64,000 bases of DNA, from the NCBI GenBank assembly GCA_937766455.1, contig CALLXD010000039.1:1-64000 (forward strand), given 5' to 3'. Under the pieces are notes generated by a model. The model saw only the letters and a list, made by a program, of their open reading frames with translations, ran no database searches and was not told the DNA's origin. Position 1 is the stretch's first letter. Each line of letters starts with the position of its first letter. Source of the stretch: Vicinamibacterales bacterium (lineage in GTDB: Bacteria; Acidobacteriota; Vicinamibacteria; Vicinamibacterales; UBA8438). The position numbers were made by a program, and so were the translations under genes. Shown piece after piece: positions 1 through 9,167 of this stretch.

Positions 1-937
1 AGTCGTCGTTGGTAAGCGGGTAGAGTTCGACGCCGATCACGCCACGCGTGACCCGTCCGGTACGGAGTTGTGGAAGCAGGCTGCGCACCGTATTGATAGG
101 CACTGCGAAGCCGATGCCGAGGTTGCCCGGTCTGTCGCTGACAATCGCGGTGTTGATACCGATCACCTCACCGCGCAGATTCAGCAGCGGACCACCCGAG
201 TTGCCCGGGTTGATCGCCGCGTCGGTCTGAATGACCTGCTGGGGCCGACCCGGCACTTGCTGGAACGGCCGGCCGACCGCGCTGACCACGCCGACCGTGA
301 CCGTGTGGCCGAGCCCGAACGGGTTGCCGATGGCCATGACCCAGTCACCGGCCTCCATTTGCGTAGAGTCGCCGAACGCGGCCTCGGGCAGTGGATACGG
401 CGGCAGCTCGGTCAGCTCGATCAGCGCACTGTCCGTCAGCCGGTCGCGTCCGACGATTCGAGCCTCGTACGTCTCGTCGTCGTCCAGGAAGGACACCTCA
501 ATCTTGGTGGCATTTTCGACGACATGATTATTGGTGACGATAAAGCCGGCCTGGTCGATGACGAACCCGGTGCCGGATGCGACTGTCGGGCGCTCCCGTG
601 ACGGACTCCCAGGCGCCGATGGACCTCCGGGTTGTGGGGGATCGCCCAGGAACTGTCGAAGCAGGTCGTTGCCCTGACTCTTCGACTCCGTTCGGATGTT
701 CACGACCATGGGGCTCTGGGCCTTCGCAATGTCGCGAAACGTCGTCGCCGTCAGCTGACCCGTGATCGGCTCGCTGTTCATGGCCGGCAGCGACGTATTG
801 ATCGCCCGGGTTGCCGCGGATGTCTGCGCCTCGGAACTCGGGACGAGGTCGAGTCTTGCCGTGATGACCGCGCCGACCGCCAATGAGGTGACCGCGATTA
901 GGGCCCCTGAAAACAGCGTGTGCCTACCTGTTGCCAT
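1..937 (-). CDS. htrA: HtrA/DegP-family periplasmic serine protease (partial, C-terminus beyond left edge)
   Basis: Trypsin-like S1C protease of envelope quality control. The reverse strand reads open from an ATG at 937 to the window edge (about 312 residues). An N-terminal hydrophobic segment (about residues 8-27) serves as signal anchor. The catalytic triad is intact: His in TNNHVV (about 138), Asp in RLTDSALIEL (about 169), Ser in GNSGGPL (about 247). The family hallmark GDWVMAIGNPFGLG is present. The PDZ region expected next is cut off. GGAGGG lies 7 nt before the start. The gene sits 22 bp downstream of the M24 peptidase gene and is probably co-transcribed with it. The choice between HtrA, DegP and DegQ cannot be made without the PDZ part. 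Confidence 0.93.
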   Translation of the reverse strand, partial: MATGRHTLFSGALIAVTSLAVGAVITARLDLVPSSEAQTSAATRAINTSLPAMNSEPITGQLTATTFRDIAKAQSPMVVNIRTESKSQGNDLLRQFLGDPPQPGGPSAPGSPSRERPTVASGTGFVIDQAGFIVTNNHVVENATKIEVSFLDDDETYEARIVGRDRLTDSALIELTELPPYPLPEAAFGDSTQMEAGDWVMAIGNPFGLGHTVTVGVVSAVGRPFQQVPGRPQQVIQTDAAINPGNSGGPLLNLRGEVIGINTAIVSDRPGNLGIGFAVPINTVRSLLPQLRTGRVTRGVIGVELYPLTNDD

Positions 938-959
938 CCTGTCCCTCCACACCATTACC

Positions 960-2142
960 TTATCCTAACGATTGGATTTCCGTCTGCATCGGCCCGGTCA
1001 CGGTCGCCGAGCGTTCACTGACATGCAGGTTGATCTCTGTGCGTACGCCAAAGTCCTCGAAATAGACTCCCGGCTCCACTGTGACCGCGGTTCCGGGCAG
1101 CAGCCGGCGGACGTCATGGGTCTCGAAGTCATCCAGATGCACGCCGTTGCCGTGCACCTCCTCACCGAGGCTGTGTCCGGTCCGATGAAGGAACTGGTCG
1201 CCGTAGCCGGCGGCGGCGATGTGGTCCCGGGCGACCCGGTCGACCTCCCAGCCCTGGAGGGCGCGGCTGTTCGTCACCGCGTGTCGTACGAACTCTACCG
1301 CCGCGTCACGGCCGTCTCGAATGACCGCGAACGCGTCGGCGTAGCGGGTGGCTACCGCCGCCCCGGTGAATCCGACCCCAGGTGATATCCGCGTAGACGC
1401 TACCTGGCGGCCTCAACTTGCCCCATAAATCGAGGAGCAAGATTTCGTTGCGTCCAAGTGTCCGATGCCGCGCTTTGGTCGGAAGGTAGTGCGGGTCGCC
1501 CGCGTTCTCCTGCGCGGCGACGACGGGTCGCGAGTCGCTCACCAGTCCAGCGTCTTCGAACCAACCGGCCATTGCGCTCTGTATCTCGAACTCCGTGACT
1601 GGGGTCCCGGTCCGCATCCGGTCAGCGACCAGCCTGAATGCCCGGTCCTTGATGTCGTACAACGCCGCCGACGCCGACTGGTGGGAGGCGAGGGCCGCGT
1701 CGTCCCAGACGGCTTCGAACCGCTGCACCAGGTCTCCCGATGACCGCACGTCGACATCACGTGCGCGCACCGCGTCGACCGTGCCGGCGTCCACGCGCGA
1801 CACATACGGGATGGCGCAGCCCGGTGAATACTCCATCGCCACCGTGCGGCACCCGCCAAGGAGCGTGTCCAGCCCCGCGTCCAACTCCCCGTGGCTTGCG
1901 TAGCGCAGTTTGTCGCCTGGGAGGTGGTCGAGACGGTCCCGCTCGATGGCATGCACCAGGGCGCGTGGTTCGCCGTCGGCCGGAATGAGCAGATACCACC
2001 GCCGCGTGGTCAACTTGGCCCCGTCACTCAACCCGGCGATCCGTCGCGCGATCGGGTTGCTGCCGTGAAAGTCGTACAGGAGCCAGCCGTCGAGGCCCTC
2101 CGTCCGAAGCGCGTCCTGCATAGCCATCAAATCGAAGGGCAT
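960..2142 (-). CDS. M24-family metallopeptidase (Xaa-Pro aminopeptidase-like), broken by a +1 frameshift
   Basis: Creatinase/aminopeptidase-fold dipeptidase, about 393 residues if the frame is restored, a normal family length. The N-terminal part runs 2142 to about 1380 and the C-terminal part continues in another frame to the TAA at 960. The frame switches at a run of four C (1376-1379; GGGG on the coding strand). With three G the text reads YADITWVGFTG, a normal M24 metal-binding strand. All expected metal ligands are present across the two parts: Asp in LLLDLWGK, Asp in YADITW, His in RTGHSLG, Glu in VEPGVY, Glu in RTEINL. Because both halves are well conserved, a sequencing error or very recent mutation is likelier than decay. 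There is no Shine-Dalgarno; a TATACT box lies 7 nt before the ATG. Confidence 0.85.
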
Positions 2143-2149
2143 AACGTCG

Positions 2150-2158
2150 AGTATAGCA
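2150..2158 (-). promoter_or_regulatory. Extended -10 element placed for a leaderless start of the M24 gene
   Basis: The minus strand reads TGC-TATACT, then 7 nt, then the ATG at 2142. TTGAGG lies 16 nt further upstream as a possible -35. A transcript would start at or within a base or two of the ATG. No Shine-Dalgarno is visible. Confidence 0.5.
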
Positions 2159-2332
2159 GTGGGTATCGCGGCCTCAAGGCGGTGCGTCGTCGGTCCGCAG
2201 TGGCCTCTATATGATTAGGACGCGCGGCCTCGTGCGGCGGCCGGTACGATGTTGCGGACGGCCCCGTTTTCGGGCCAGGTCGCCGATGGCACGCGACAGC
2301 ATCTCGTGCGAGTGCACGAGGCGTACACGCAT

Positions 2333-2365
2333 CGCGCCCGCGAACGACGGGCGTTCGCGGGCGCG
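2333..2365. terminator. Strong hairpin after the lipoprotein gene
   Basis: A perfect 14-bp inverted repeat (2333-2346 with 2352-2365) encloses a 5-nt loop. It begins 32 nt after the stop of the minus-strand lipoprotein gene. No U-tract follows, so intrinsic termination is plausible but not certain. Confidence 0.55.
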
Positions 2366-2397
2366 GTTGAAAATTGAACAACGCGGTCGGGAGACAG

Positions 2398-2976
2398 CTA
2401 GGGTGCTTCTTCCTCTTCTTCTTCTTCTTCCGGTACCACTTCGGTCAGCACCCCATCCTCGACGATGGCGGTCGGCTCGGCCATTTCCTCGAATTCGGTG
2501 GCCGCTATTTCGCCGCCCTGATGGCTGAACTCGTAGTTGCTCCGGGTGGCGCGCGCGTTGCGTGGTACCCGGAGCGTGACCTGGACGACCTCGTCTGTGA
2601 ACAGCGGGCGCTTCATTCGATACTGGCCGCCGGTCAGCGTGTCGCCGTTGTCGTCATACCAGAATTCGTTCACCTTGAATCCGGCCAGCGGACTGGTCGA
2701 GGTGTTCTGGATCGTGAACGTCGTGACGATGTCGCCACCCTGGCGCGTCGAGCGTGGTGGCAGATAGCCGATCTGTCCAGGCCCCCGCAGGACGGCGACG
2801 AGACGCGTGTCGGTCTCGACCTGGTCGAGGAGCGGACGGAGCTGCGTCGTCGGGGCACTCATTTCGACCACCGGCGCACCTTCTTCGCCTTCCGCTTCCG
2901 CGGCTCCGCCGCCGCATCCCATCGCAGCCACGCCGACCGCAAGAAAACCGATTAGCGCAACATTCAGGCGTCTCAT
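2398..2976 (-). CDS. Putative secreted lipoprotein with poly-Glu tail
   Basis: This 192-residue protein has a hydrophobic N-terminal segment ending in a lipobox-like AAMGC, so it is predicted to be lipid-anchored at about Cys21. The mature part starts acidic, then forms a beta-rich domain (about residues 50-165) with phrases such as TFTIQNTSTSPLAGFKVNEFWYD, resembling an Ig-like or DUF-type periplasmic domain. The C-terminus ends in eight Glu coded by a GAA/GAG run. I do not recognise a named family. It stands alone between the M24 gene and the zinc-ribbon gene. Confidence 0.8.
   Translation of the reverse strand: MRRLNVALIGFLAVGVAAMGCGGGAAEAEGEEGAPVVEMSAPTTQLRPLLDQVETDTRLVAVLRGPGQIGYLPPRSTRQGGDIVTTFTIQNTSTSPLAGFKVNEFWYDDNGDTLTGGQYRMKRPLFTDEVVQVTLRVPRNARATRSNYEFSHQGGEIAATEFEEMAEPTAIVEDGVLTEVVPEEEEEEEEAP
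2406..2430 (-). repeat. Trinucleotide (GAA/GAG) microsatellite coding for poly-Glu
   Basis: A TTC/CTC run on the plus strand codes for eight consecutive Glu at the C-terminus of the lipoprotein. Its length is a multiple of three, so copy changes would alter tail length without frameshift. Confidence 0.7.
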
Positions 2977-3064
2977 TGCTGACCTCCGGATTGCTTCATG
3001 ACCAAACTGTCAACGCGGATTATATGGCGAGCGGCCAAAAACCTCAAGAACCGCCTTCCGAACA

Positions 3065-3523
3065 TTATATTTCGCCGTTCCAGTCCTCGGGCTCGGCGTG
3101 GTTCGTTCGAAAAATCTCAAGGTGCCATTTGCCGCCGCCCCACGGCTCGATGATCTCGGCCGCGACGACGTCAACGAGGAGTTCTGCGAACGAGCGCCCT
3201 TCGGGGTCGCCCTCCAGGTGGTACGCGGGCTCCTCCCACCCGAAGCTGGGGTACAGCACCAGCGTCAAGAACAGGTCATACCCATCGTCGACCACGATAA
3301 CCTGCCCACAGGGGCGTTTCAGGGTCGAGTGGTAGACGAGATATTTTTCGGCACTGTGAGCCCGAATATAGCGTTTGAGCGCGAATTCACGCGCGACGAT
3401 GTCCTCGACCGCGATCTTCTTATCCCAGCACGCAGGACAATATTTCGCGTCGCCACCGGGTTCAGAGACATCCTTCGCGCCACAGAGCGCGCATCGCGGC
3501 TGGGCCGCCGACCGTGGAGCCAT
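3065..3523 (-). CDS. Hypothetical protein with N-terminal zinc ribbon
   Basis: A 152-residue soluble protein. Two CxxC pairs (CALC and CPAC, residues about 11-32) form a likely zinc ribbon. A mixed alpha/beta domain with acidic and aromatic residues follows. No catalytic motif or family is recognised. I chose the ATG at 3523 because a longer reading from 3649 would run into the divergent VOC gene. The start lacks a Shine-Dalgarno, but TGC-TAAGAT lies 7 nt upstream. Confidence 0.7.
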   Translation of the reverse strand: MAPRSAAQPRCALCGAKDVSEPGGDAKYCPACWDKKIAVEDIVAREFALKRYIRAHSAEKYLVYHSTLKRPCGQVIVVDDGYDLFLTLVLYPSFGWEEPAYHLEGDPEGRSFAELLVDVVAAEIIEPWGGGKWHLEIFRTNHAEPEDWNGEI

Positions 3524-3530
3524 CGTCCAG

Positions 3531-3539
3531 ATCTTAGCA
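3531..3539 (-). promoter_or_regulatory. Extended -10 element, leaderless-type, for the zinc-ribbon gene
   Basis: The minus strand reads TGC-TAAGAT, then 7 nt, then the ATG at 3523. The geometry is the same as at 2150-2158. No convincing -35 is visible. Confidence 0.4.
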
Positions 3540-3613
3540 GGCTGGCGGCCCCAGGGGTGAATGGGTCGAACCTCGCATGTGGGATAGATCACGCCGCGCG
3601 CTAGACTGTGGCC

Positions 3614-4012
3614 ATGACCGAAAGACCGACGCACGTGGGGCTGCGTCATCTGGCGCTGTTCACCACGGCGTTCGACGAAATGGTACGTTTCTACGTTGAC
3701 CGGCTCGGATTCGTGGTGGAGTGGGCGCCGGACGACGACAACACCTATCTGTCATCGGGTCGCGACAACCTGGCCTTGCATCGCGCGGATTCCAATCGGC
3801 CCATGGCGGGTGGGCCACTGGATCACATGGGACTGTTGGTGCGCGATCCGGCTGATGTCGACCGGTGGGCAGCCTACCTTGATGCGCACGACGTGCCGCT
3901 GAAGGCGCGACCTCGCACCCATCGGGACGGTGCCCGGTCGCTGTACCTGTCTGATCCAGACGGCAACGCCGTCCAGATCCTGTATCACCCCCCGATCAGC
4001 GGCGACCGCTAG
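3614..4012 (+). CDS. VOC-superfamily protein (glyoxalase/dioxygenase fold)
   Basis: A 132-residue single-domain protein with paired beta-alpha-beta-beta-beta modules. His in GLRHLAL, His in DHMGLLV and the C-terminal DPDGNAVQILY signature are typical of glyoxalase I/bleomycin-resistance/extradiol dioxygenase relatives. The substrate cannot be read from sequence. The ATG at 3614 is preferred over the in-frame GTG at 3608. TAGACT lies 6 nt before the ATG and there is no Shine-Dalgarno, so a leaderless start is possible. It is divergent from the zinc-ribbon gene and convergent with nadK. Confidence 0.85.
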   Translation: MTERPTHVGLRHLALFTTAFDEMVRFYVDRLGFVVEWAPDDDNTYLSSGRDNLALHRADSNRPMAGGPLDHMGLLVRDPADVDRWAAYLDAHDVPLKARPRTHRDGARSLYLSDPDGNAVQILYHPPISGDR

Positions 4013-4031
4013 ATGGCCACGGGGTCTCAGG

Positions 4032-4952
4032 TCATCGTTCCGCCCACCGGAGTTTCTCGCGGAGCACCGCGAAATACGGTCGCGCTTCGGCCCGAATCAT
4101 GCGTAGCGAGCGGTTGGCAGATTCCACGATGACCTCGTCTCCCTGTTCCAGCTTGAATCCCGTTTGTCCGTCGAAGCTAGCAAATGCGACGGTGGGTCTG
4201 GTCGCGAGTTCCGGTTGAATGTGGATCGCCGCGCTGTCGGGGAGCACGATTGGTCTGTTGGTCAGCGCATGCGGCGCGATGGGGGTCAACACCACGGCAT
4301 TGACGACCGGGTGCACGATGGGGCCCCCCGCCGACAGGTTGTACGCCGTCGATCCGGTTGCCGTGGCGACGATCAGCCCGTCCGCGCGGAATCGGGCGAC
4401 GAACTGGTCCCCGACGGAGACGGACAGGTCTAGGATGCCCGAGAGCGCGCTCTTCGTGATGACCACGTCGTTGAGCACGATCTGTTCGTCGAAAGTGGCG
4501 GACCGACGCAGTGTGCGTGACCGCAGCATACGTCGCTCGTCGATACCGGCGGTTCCGTCGACCGCAGAGGCCAGCGCGTCGAACAACTCGGGCAAGGTAA
4601 TCTCGGTCAAGAACCCGAGGCTCCCGAAATTGACGGCCAGAATCGGCGGGTCGGCGCTCGTGGCCGCAATCTGCCGCGCCATGCCGAGCAAGGTGCCGTC
4701 GCCGCCCAGTACCAGAATGAGGTCCGACGCCACGGGCAACGTGGCCGAGTCGACCGTCGTCACTGCCGTGAGCCCGGCGAACTCCGCGGTGCCCTGCTCG
4801 ACGACCGGAGACAGTTGTCGTTCGACGAGCCAGGCCACCACCTCGCGAACGACGGGGGCGGCTTCCCGTACGCGTGCCCGAGCCATGATGCCGACGCGTG
4901 TGATCGGCGTGCGCGAGGCAGGAGCAAGGGGCATCGGTGCGTCTGCGCTCAT
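4032..4952 (-). CDS. nadK: NAD kinase
   Basis: Phosphorylates NAD to NADP using ATP or polyphosphate in the cytoplasm. The 306-residue length is typical. The GGDGT motif (residues about 83-87) and the NAD-binding glycine-rich segment DGLIVATATGSTAYNLSAGG are intact. The usual NE motif appears as ND (VLNDVVI), a conservative change. It is the last gene of the ymdB-xseA-xseB-ispA-tlyA-nadK operon, and its start overlaps the tlyA stop by 4 bp. Confidence 0.96.
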   Translation of the reverse strand: MSADAPMPLAPASRTPITRVGIMARARVREAAPVVREVVAWLVERQLSPVVEQGTAEFAGLTAVTTVDSATLPVASDLILVLGGDGTLLGMARQIAATSADPPILAVNFGSLGFLTEITLPELFDALASAVDGTAGIDERRMLRSRTLRRSATFDEQIVLNDVVITKSALSGILDLSVSVGDQFVARFRADGLIVATATGSTAYNLSAGGPIVHPVVNAVVLTPIAPHALTNRPIVLPDSAAIHIQPELATRPTVAFASFDGQTGFKLEQGDEVIVESANRSLRMIRAEARPYFAVLREKLRWAER

Positions 4953-5713
4953 CGGGCGGCAGCAGTGTGTCGGAGGTGCAAAAAGAATTCCCGGTTGCCT
5001 TCTGCGCCGGTAATTGGAGAGGGCGCCGTTGCAACCCGGGTCAATCCTACCGCAGCGGCCGCCGCCGCCACATCGTCGACGGCCCGCTTGTGCAACTCTG
5101 CGTCTTTGACCACGCCGCCCCGGCCGACGTCTGCGCGTCCAACCTCGAACTGCGGTTTGACCAGGATGACGAGGTCCCCGCCCGGCTTGAGCAAACGGGG
5201 AAGCCGGTCGACAAAGTATCGAACCGAGATAAACGACACGTCGACCGTGATGATGTCGAATTGGCGATGTTCCGTCGGCCAGTCCTCGGGAGGGACCGTC
5301 GCGATATGGGTCCGCTCGAGCACGACCACCCGCCGGTCGTCCCGCAGACGCCAGTCAAGCTGGCCGTGTCCGACGTCGAGGGCGACCACTGTGATCGCCC
5401 CTCGCCGCAGGAGGACATCCGTGAACCCACCCGTGGACGCACCGACATCCAGCGCGACGGCCCCGCCGGGATCGACGTGGAAGCGATCCAGGGCGTCGGC
5501 CAGCTTCAAGCCGCCGCGGCCCACATACGGGTGGTCCGGAGTGATGAGTGTCAGCTCGATGTCGGGTCGTACAAGCGCGCCGGCTTTCGTGGCGGGCTTG
5601 CCATTCACGCGTACCTGTCCGGCCATGATCAACGCGCGGCCGCGCGTACGGGAGTCAACGAGTCCGCGCTCCGCGAGCAGAGTGTCGAGCCGGACACGGG
5701 GTAGGGACGGCAT
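4949..5713 (-). CDS. tlyA: TlyA-family rRNA 2'-O-methyltransferase (hemolysin A family)
   Basis: 254 residues. An N-terminal S4 RNA-binding domain (about residues 6-65: LDTLLAERGLVDSRTRGRAL, then VRVNGKP) is followed by an FtsJ-like SAM methyltransferase domain with motif I ALDVGASTGGFTDVLL. Family members methylate ribosomal RNA 2'-hydroxyls. It overlaps nadK by 4 bp and lies 25 bp after ispA. A tlyA next to nadK in an isoprenoid/xse operon is a common bacterial arrangement. Confidence 0.94.
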   Translation of the reverse strand: MPSLPRVRLDTLLAERGLVDSRTRGRALIMAGQVRVNGKPATKAGALVRPDIELTLITPDHPYVGRGGLKLADALDRFHVDPGGAVALDVGASTGGFTDVLLRRGAITVVALDVGHGQLDWRLRDDRRVVVLERTHIATVPPEDWPTEHRQFDIITVDVSFISVRYFVDRLPRLLKPGGDLVILVKPQFEVGRADVGRGGVVKDAELHKRAVDDVAAAAAAVGLTRVATAPSPITGAEGNREFFLHLRHTAAAR

Positions 5714-5738
5714 GCGAGCTGTAGTGGCGGCGCGGGGC

Positions 5739-6701
5739 TCAATGGCGTCGCGAGATGACCCAATCCGTGATCTCGCTCAGCCGGCCACCCAATTTCGCAC
5801 CGGCCAACGCGTCTGCGGCCGCCGCCGCCGCCTCGGCGGCAAGCGCCCGTGAGCGGGTCAGCCCGTGCAGAGCTGGGTAGGTTGGTTTGCCAGCGACGGC
5901 ATCCTTGCCGACGGTCTTTCCGAGCGTGGTCTCAGTCCCCTCGACGTCGAGGATGTCATCGACGATCTGGAACGCGAGCCCCAACTGGGTCGAGTAGGCA
6001 TCGACGGCGGCGAGCGTCTCCTCGTCCCCGCCGGCCAAGATGGCCCCCATCGCCGCTGCGGCCCCTATCAACGCGCCGGTCTTGCGCTCATGAATGTCGC
6101 GGAGCGCCGCATGGCCGATGTCCGGTCCGGCTCGGCCGGCGCGCCTGTCGTCCGTCGCACCAATGTCTAGGATCTGCCCGCCGACCATCCCTGCCGCTCC
6201 GGCCGCGTCGGCCAGCCGAGCCATGGCCCGAAGTCGTCGCGCCTGCCGCGCAGGCGTCTCGGTGGATTCGGGACGAGCCAGCACCCCGAACGCATGCGTG
6301 AGGAGTGCATCGCCGGCCAGGATGGCAACGGCGTCGCCGTAGACGACGTGCGCGGTGGGCCGTCCGCGCCGGACCGCATCGTCGTCCATGGCCGGCAGAT
6401 CGTCGTGAATCAACGAGTACGTGTGAATCAGTTCAACAGCGCACGCGGCGGGCATCGCGGCGGTCGATCCGGTATCGACGGGGTCGATGCGTGCGGGGCG
6501 GTCCCGTTCGGTTACAGCCTCGGCCGCGGCCAGCGTCAAAATGGGGCGTAGGCGTTTGCCACCGGCCAGCAGGCTGTATCGCATCGCATCAGCGATGAGT
6601 GGCGGGCATGCCGGTGGCGTGGGCAACCCAGTGTTCAGCGCGCTGTCAATCGCGGTCCGTCGATCGCGGAGGTAGCACTCGAACCCCTGGGGATCTGTCA
6701 C
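5739..6701 (-). CDS. ispA: Farnesyl/geranyl diphosphate synthase
   Basis: A short-chain (2E,6E) polyprenyl diphosphate synthase that condenses IPP with allylic diphosphates. The 320-residue protein has the first Asp-rich motif DDLPAMDDD (about residues 100-108), the second motif FQIVDDILD, and the substrate-binding GGKRLRP. The start is a GTG that overlaps the xseB stop as GTGA. No dxs gene follows, unlike many related operons. Confidence 0.95.
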   Translation of the reverse strand: MTDPQGFECYLRDRRTAIDSALNTGLPTPPACPPLIADAMRYSLLAGGKRLRPILTLAAAEAVTERDRPARIDPVDTGSTAAMPAACAVELIHTYSLIHDDLPAMDDDAVRRGRPTAHVVYGDAVAILAGDALLTHAFGVLARPESTETPARQARRLRAMARLADAAGAAGMVGGQILDIGATDDRRAGRAGPDIGHAALRDIHERKTGALIGAAAAMGAILAGGDEETLAAVDAYSTQLGLAFQIVDDILDVEGTETTLGKTVGKDAVAGKPTYPALHGLTRSRALAAEAAAAAADALAGAKLGGRLSEITDWVISRRH

Positions 6702-6961
6702 GCGTTGTCCCCATCGTCGAGCGCCTGGGTCAACGCATCCGGGGCGGGCGTCCGTTCGCCCCGGTCATTTAACAACTCGATGCGTCGTTCGGCGTCCTCG
6801 AGCCGCGTGTGACAGAACCGAGACAGCTGGACCCCCCGTTCGTAGAGAGCCAGAGATTGCTCCAAGGACAGGTCCCCGCCTTCGAGGGTCTTGACAATGG
6901 TCTCCAGTTCGCCAATTGCCGATTCAAAATCTGTGATGTGCTCTTCCATGGCGGTCGTCAC
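6698..6961 (-). CDS. xseB: Exodeoxyribonuclease VII small subunit
   Basis: The 87-residue helical protein has the family pattern FESAIGELETIVKTLEGGDLSLEQSL. It pairs with XseA to degrade single-stranded DNA. The GTG start overlaps the xseA stop (GTGA) and its stop overlaps ispA, so translational coupling is likely. Confidence 0.96.
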   Translation of the reverse strand: MTTAMEEHITDFESAIGELETIVKTLEGGDLSLEQSLALYERGVQLSRFCHTRLEDAERRIELLNDRGERTPAPDALTQALDDGDNA

Positions 6962-8340
6962 TTTTTACCAATTACCCTGCACGTCAGTTCGCCGCGTCGG
7001 AGCTTGACGGCCACGCCGTCGCCAAGCGACACCTGATCGGCATCTCGTAGAATCGCGGTCCGATCGTCGTTCCAGCACAGGGAGTACCCCCGCGAGAGCA
7101 CCCCGAGGGGACTGAGGGCGTCGAGACGACCGGCGACGTCGCCCACCCGACTCGCCAGCGCTTGACGTCGTTGCGCCGTCGCGGCCCGCAGGCGTTCGTG
7201 GGCAGTCACCACCCGAGTTCTGCTCGCCTCGAGCCGGCGGCCGGGTTCACACGCGTCGAGTCGGGAGCGCACCGCATGCAGACGGCGCTCCAGACTGCTT
7301 GGGATCGCCCGGCCCGCATTCGTGAGGGCGTGTGTCAGTTCGGCCGTGTGGCGACCGCGTCCAGCCAGGCGGGCCGGCCACGCCGCCATCCCTGGCCGCC
7401 GGGTGAGTTCGAGAAGCCGAGTACGACGCCGCCCAAGACGATCGATGACGGACCCGCGCATCGCGCGGCTGAGCTGGTCGATCCGGTTCACGAGTTCCTC
7501 CCGGCCCGCGACCACAATCTCGGCCGCGGCGGAGGGGGTGGGGGCTCGGACATCAGCGACCATGTCGCTCAGGGTCACGTCAGTCTCGTGACCCACGGCC
7601 GAGATCACCGGGACCGTGGCGTCGGCGATGGCGCGTGCCACCGATTCTTCGTTGAACGCCCAGAGGTCTTCCAGTGATCCGCCCCCACGACCGGCGATGA
7701 TCACGTCGACGCCCGGTGTCCGCGACAGCAGGCTGATGCCGCGTGCGACCTGCGCCGCGGCGCCCTCGCCCTGCACCCGCACAGGGTGGATCAGAACGTG
7801 CGCGGTGGGATGCCGGCGCGTCAGCACCGTGAGGATGTCCCGGATGGCCGCCCCGTCGAGCGACGTGACCACGCCGATCTGCCTGGGGAGAAGCGGGAGT
7901 GGTCGTTTGCGGTCAGCGGCGAACAGACCGTCGGATTCCAGCTGGCGCTTGAGCTGATCGAATGCGACCTGCAGAGCCCCCTGCCCGTGTGGCTGGAGAT
8001 GCTCGCACACGATCTGATACTCACCCTTGGGTTCGTAGACCGTCACTCGGCCCCGCGCGATCACCTTGAGTCCATCCTCCGGCTTGAATCGAAGGTAGCG
8101 GACGGCCGAGCGAAACATCACCGCCTTGAGCTGTGCCTGGTCGTCTCGCAGGCTGAAGTAGAGGTGGCCGGTCTTCCAGAGACGGGTGTTGGAGAGTTCG
8201 CCTTCGACCCATACCTCGTCGTAGGTCGACTCGAGGACGGTTCGGATCTGCGTCGTGAGCGCGCTGACCGTGACGACCTGTCGAGAGGGTGCCCGAGGCG
8301 GCGAGGCGGCGCCGAACGGGAGACGCGGGGGCTCGTTCAT
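6958..8340 (-). CDS. xseA: Exodeoxyribonuclease VII large subunit
   Basis: 460 residues, normal length. An N-terminal OB-fold nucleic-acid binding domain (about residues 20-120, with VWVEGELSN) precedes the catalytic domain, which includes VIIAGRGGGSLEDLWAFN and SAVGHETDVTLSD. A long helical region and a C-terminal GYSL segment follow. It degrades ssDNA in both directions to oligonucleotides. Start and stop overlap ymdB and xseB by 4 bp each. Confidence 0.97.
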   Translation of the reverse strand: MNEPPRLPFGAASPPRAPSRQVVTVSALTTQIRTVLESTYDEVWVEGELSNTRLWKTGHLYFSLRDDQAQLKAVMFRSAVRYLRFKPEDGLKVIARGRVTVYEPKGEYQIVCEHLQPHGQGALQVAFDQLKRQLESDGLFAADRKRPLPLLPRQIGVVTSLDGAAIRDILTVLTRRHPTAHVLIHPVRVQGEGAAAQVARGISLLSRTPGVDVIIAGRGGGSLEDLWAFNEESVARAIADATVPVISAVGHETDVTLSDMVADVRAPTPSAAAEIVVAGREELVNRIDQLSRAMRGSVIDRLGRRRTRLLELTRRPGMAAWPARLAGRGRHTAELTHALTNAGRAIPSSLERRLHAVRSRLDACEPGRRLEASRTRVVTAHERLRAATAQRRQALASRVGDVAGRLDALSPLGVLSRGYSLCWNDDRTAILRDADQVSLGDGVAVKLRRGELTCRVIGKK

Positions 8341-9167
8341 CGCGGTGTGCCGTGGGGGCCCGCTCCGGCTCCGGCTGCGTCGAGATCGGATGGCGTGAGA
8401 CTGACCCGCTCAATGCCCGTCGCATGCCCCGTCGAGGGGTCGGCCGTCACAATCACGCCGTGTAGCCGCGGGTCTCCGCTGGCGGTATCGAATCGGCCCG
8501 GCAGTCCGGTGAGAAAACGATTCAGCACCACGCGCTTGTCAACGCCGATGACGGAGTCGTGCGGTCCGGTCATGCCGACGTCAGTGATATAGGCGGTGCC
8601 TCCGGGCAGCACGCGGTTGTCTGCCGACTGCACATGCGTGTGCGTGCCGACCACGGCGGTCACCTGGCCGTCGAGGTGCCACCCCATCGCGATCTTCTCT
8701 GACGTCGCCTCGGCGTGGAAGTCCACGAAAATGATCGTGGCCTGCTCTCGCACGGCGGCGATCTCATCGCGGATGACCGTGAAAGGGTTGTCCAGCGGCG
8801 CCATGAACACGCGACCCATCGCGTTGATGACCGCGACCGAGTGACCAGCGCGGGTCTGGACCACCACGTGTCCGGCGCCCGGGGCGCCGGGTGGAAAATT
8901 GGCGGGCCTGAGCAGGCGCGGCTCGAGTTCGATGTACTCCAGGGCCTCCCGCTTGGCCCAGACGTGGTTGCCCGTTGTCATGACGTCCACGCCGTGGTCG
9001 CGCATGGCATCGCCAATGTCACGAGTGATGCCGTTGCCGCCGGCGGCGTTTTCCACGTTCGCCACGACCAGGTCGAGCGCGTGGGCTGTGACCAGCTTCG
9101 CCACGCCGTCTCGAATCAGCGCGCGTCCTGGTTTCCCGACGATGTCACCGATGAACAGTATCTTCAC
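8337..9167 (-). CDS. ymdB: YmdB-family metallophosphoesterase (TIGR00282 type)
   Basis: 276 residues. Calcineurin-like metal-binding motifs are visible: FIGDIVGKPG, NVENAAGGNG, TGNHVWAKRE, DFHAEATSEK, VVGTHTHVQSAD. Characterised relatives are 2',3'-cyclic-nucleotide phosphodiesterases that affect RNA turnover and biofilm/sporulation choices in Bacillus. The start is a GTG at 9167. It is the first gene of the six-gene operon ending in nadK. Confidence 0.93.
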   Translation of the reverse strand: MKILFIGDIVGKPGRALIRDGVAKLVTAHALDLVVANVENAAGGNGITRDIGDAMRDHGVDVMTTGNHVWAKREALEYIELEPRLLRPANFPPGAPGAGHVVVQTRAGHSVAVINAMGRVFMAPLDNPFTVIRDEIAAVREQATIIFVDFHAEATSEKIAMGWHLDGQVTAVVGTHTHVQSADNRVLPGGTAYITDVGMTGPHDSVIGVDKRVVLNRFLTGLPGRFDTASGDPRLHGVIVTADPSTGHATGIERVSLTPSDLDAAGAGAGPHGTPR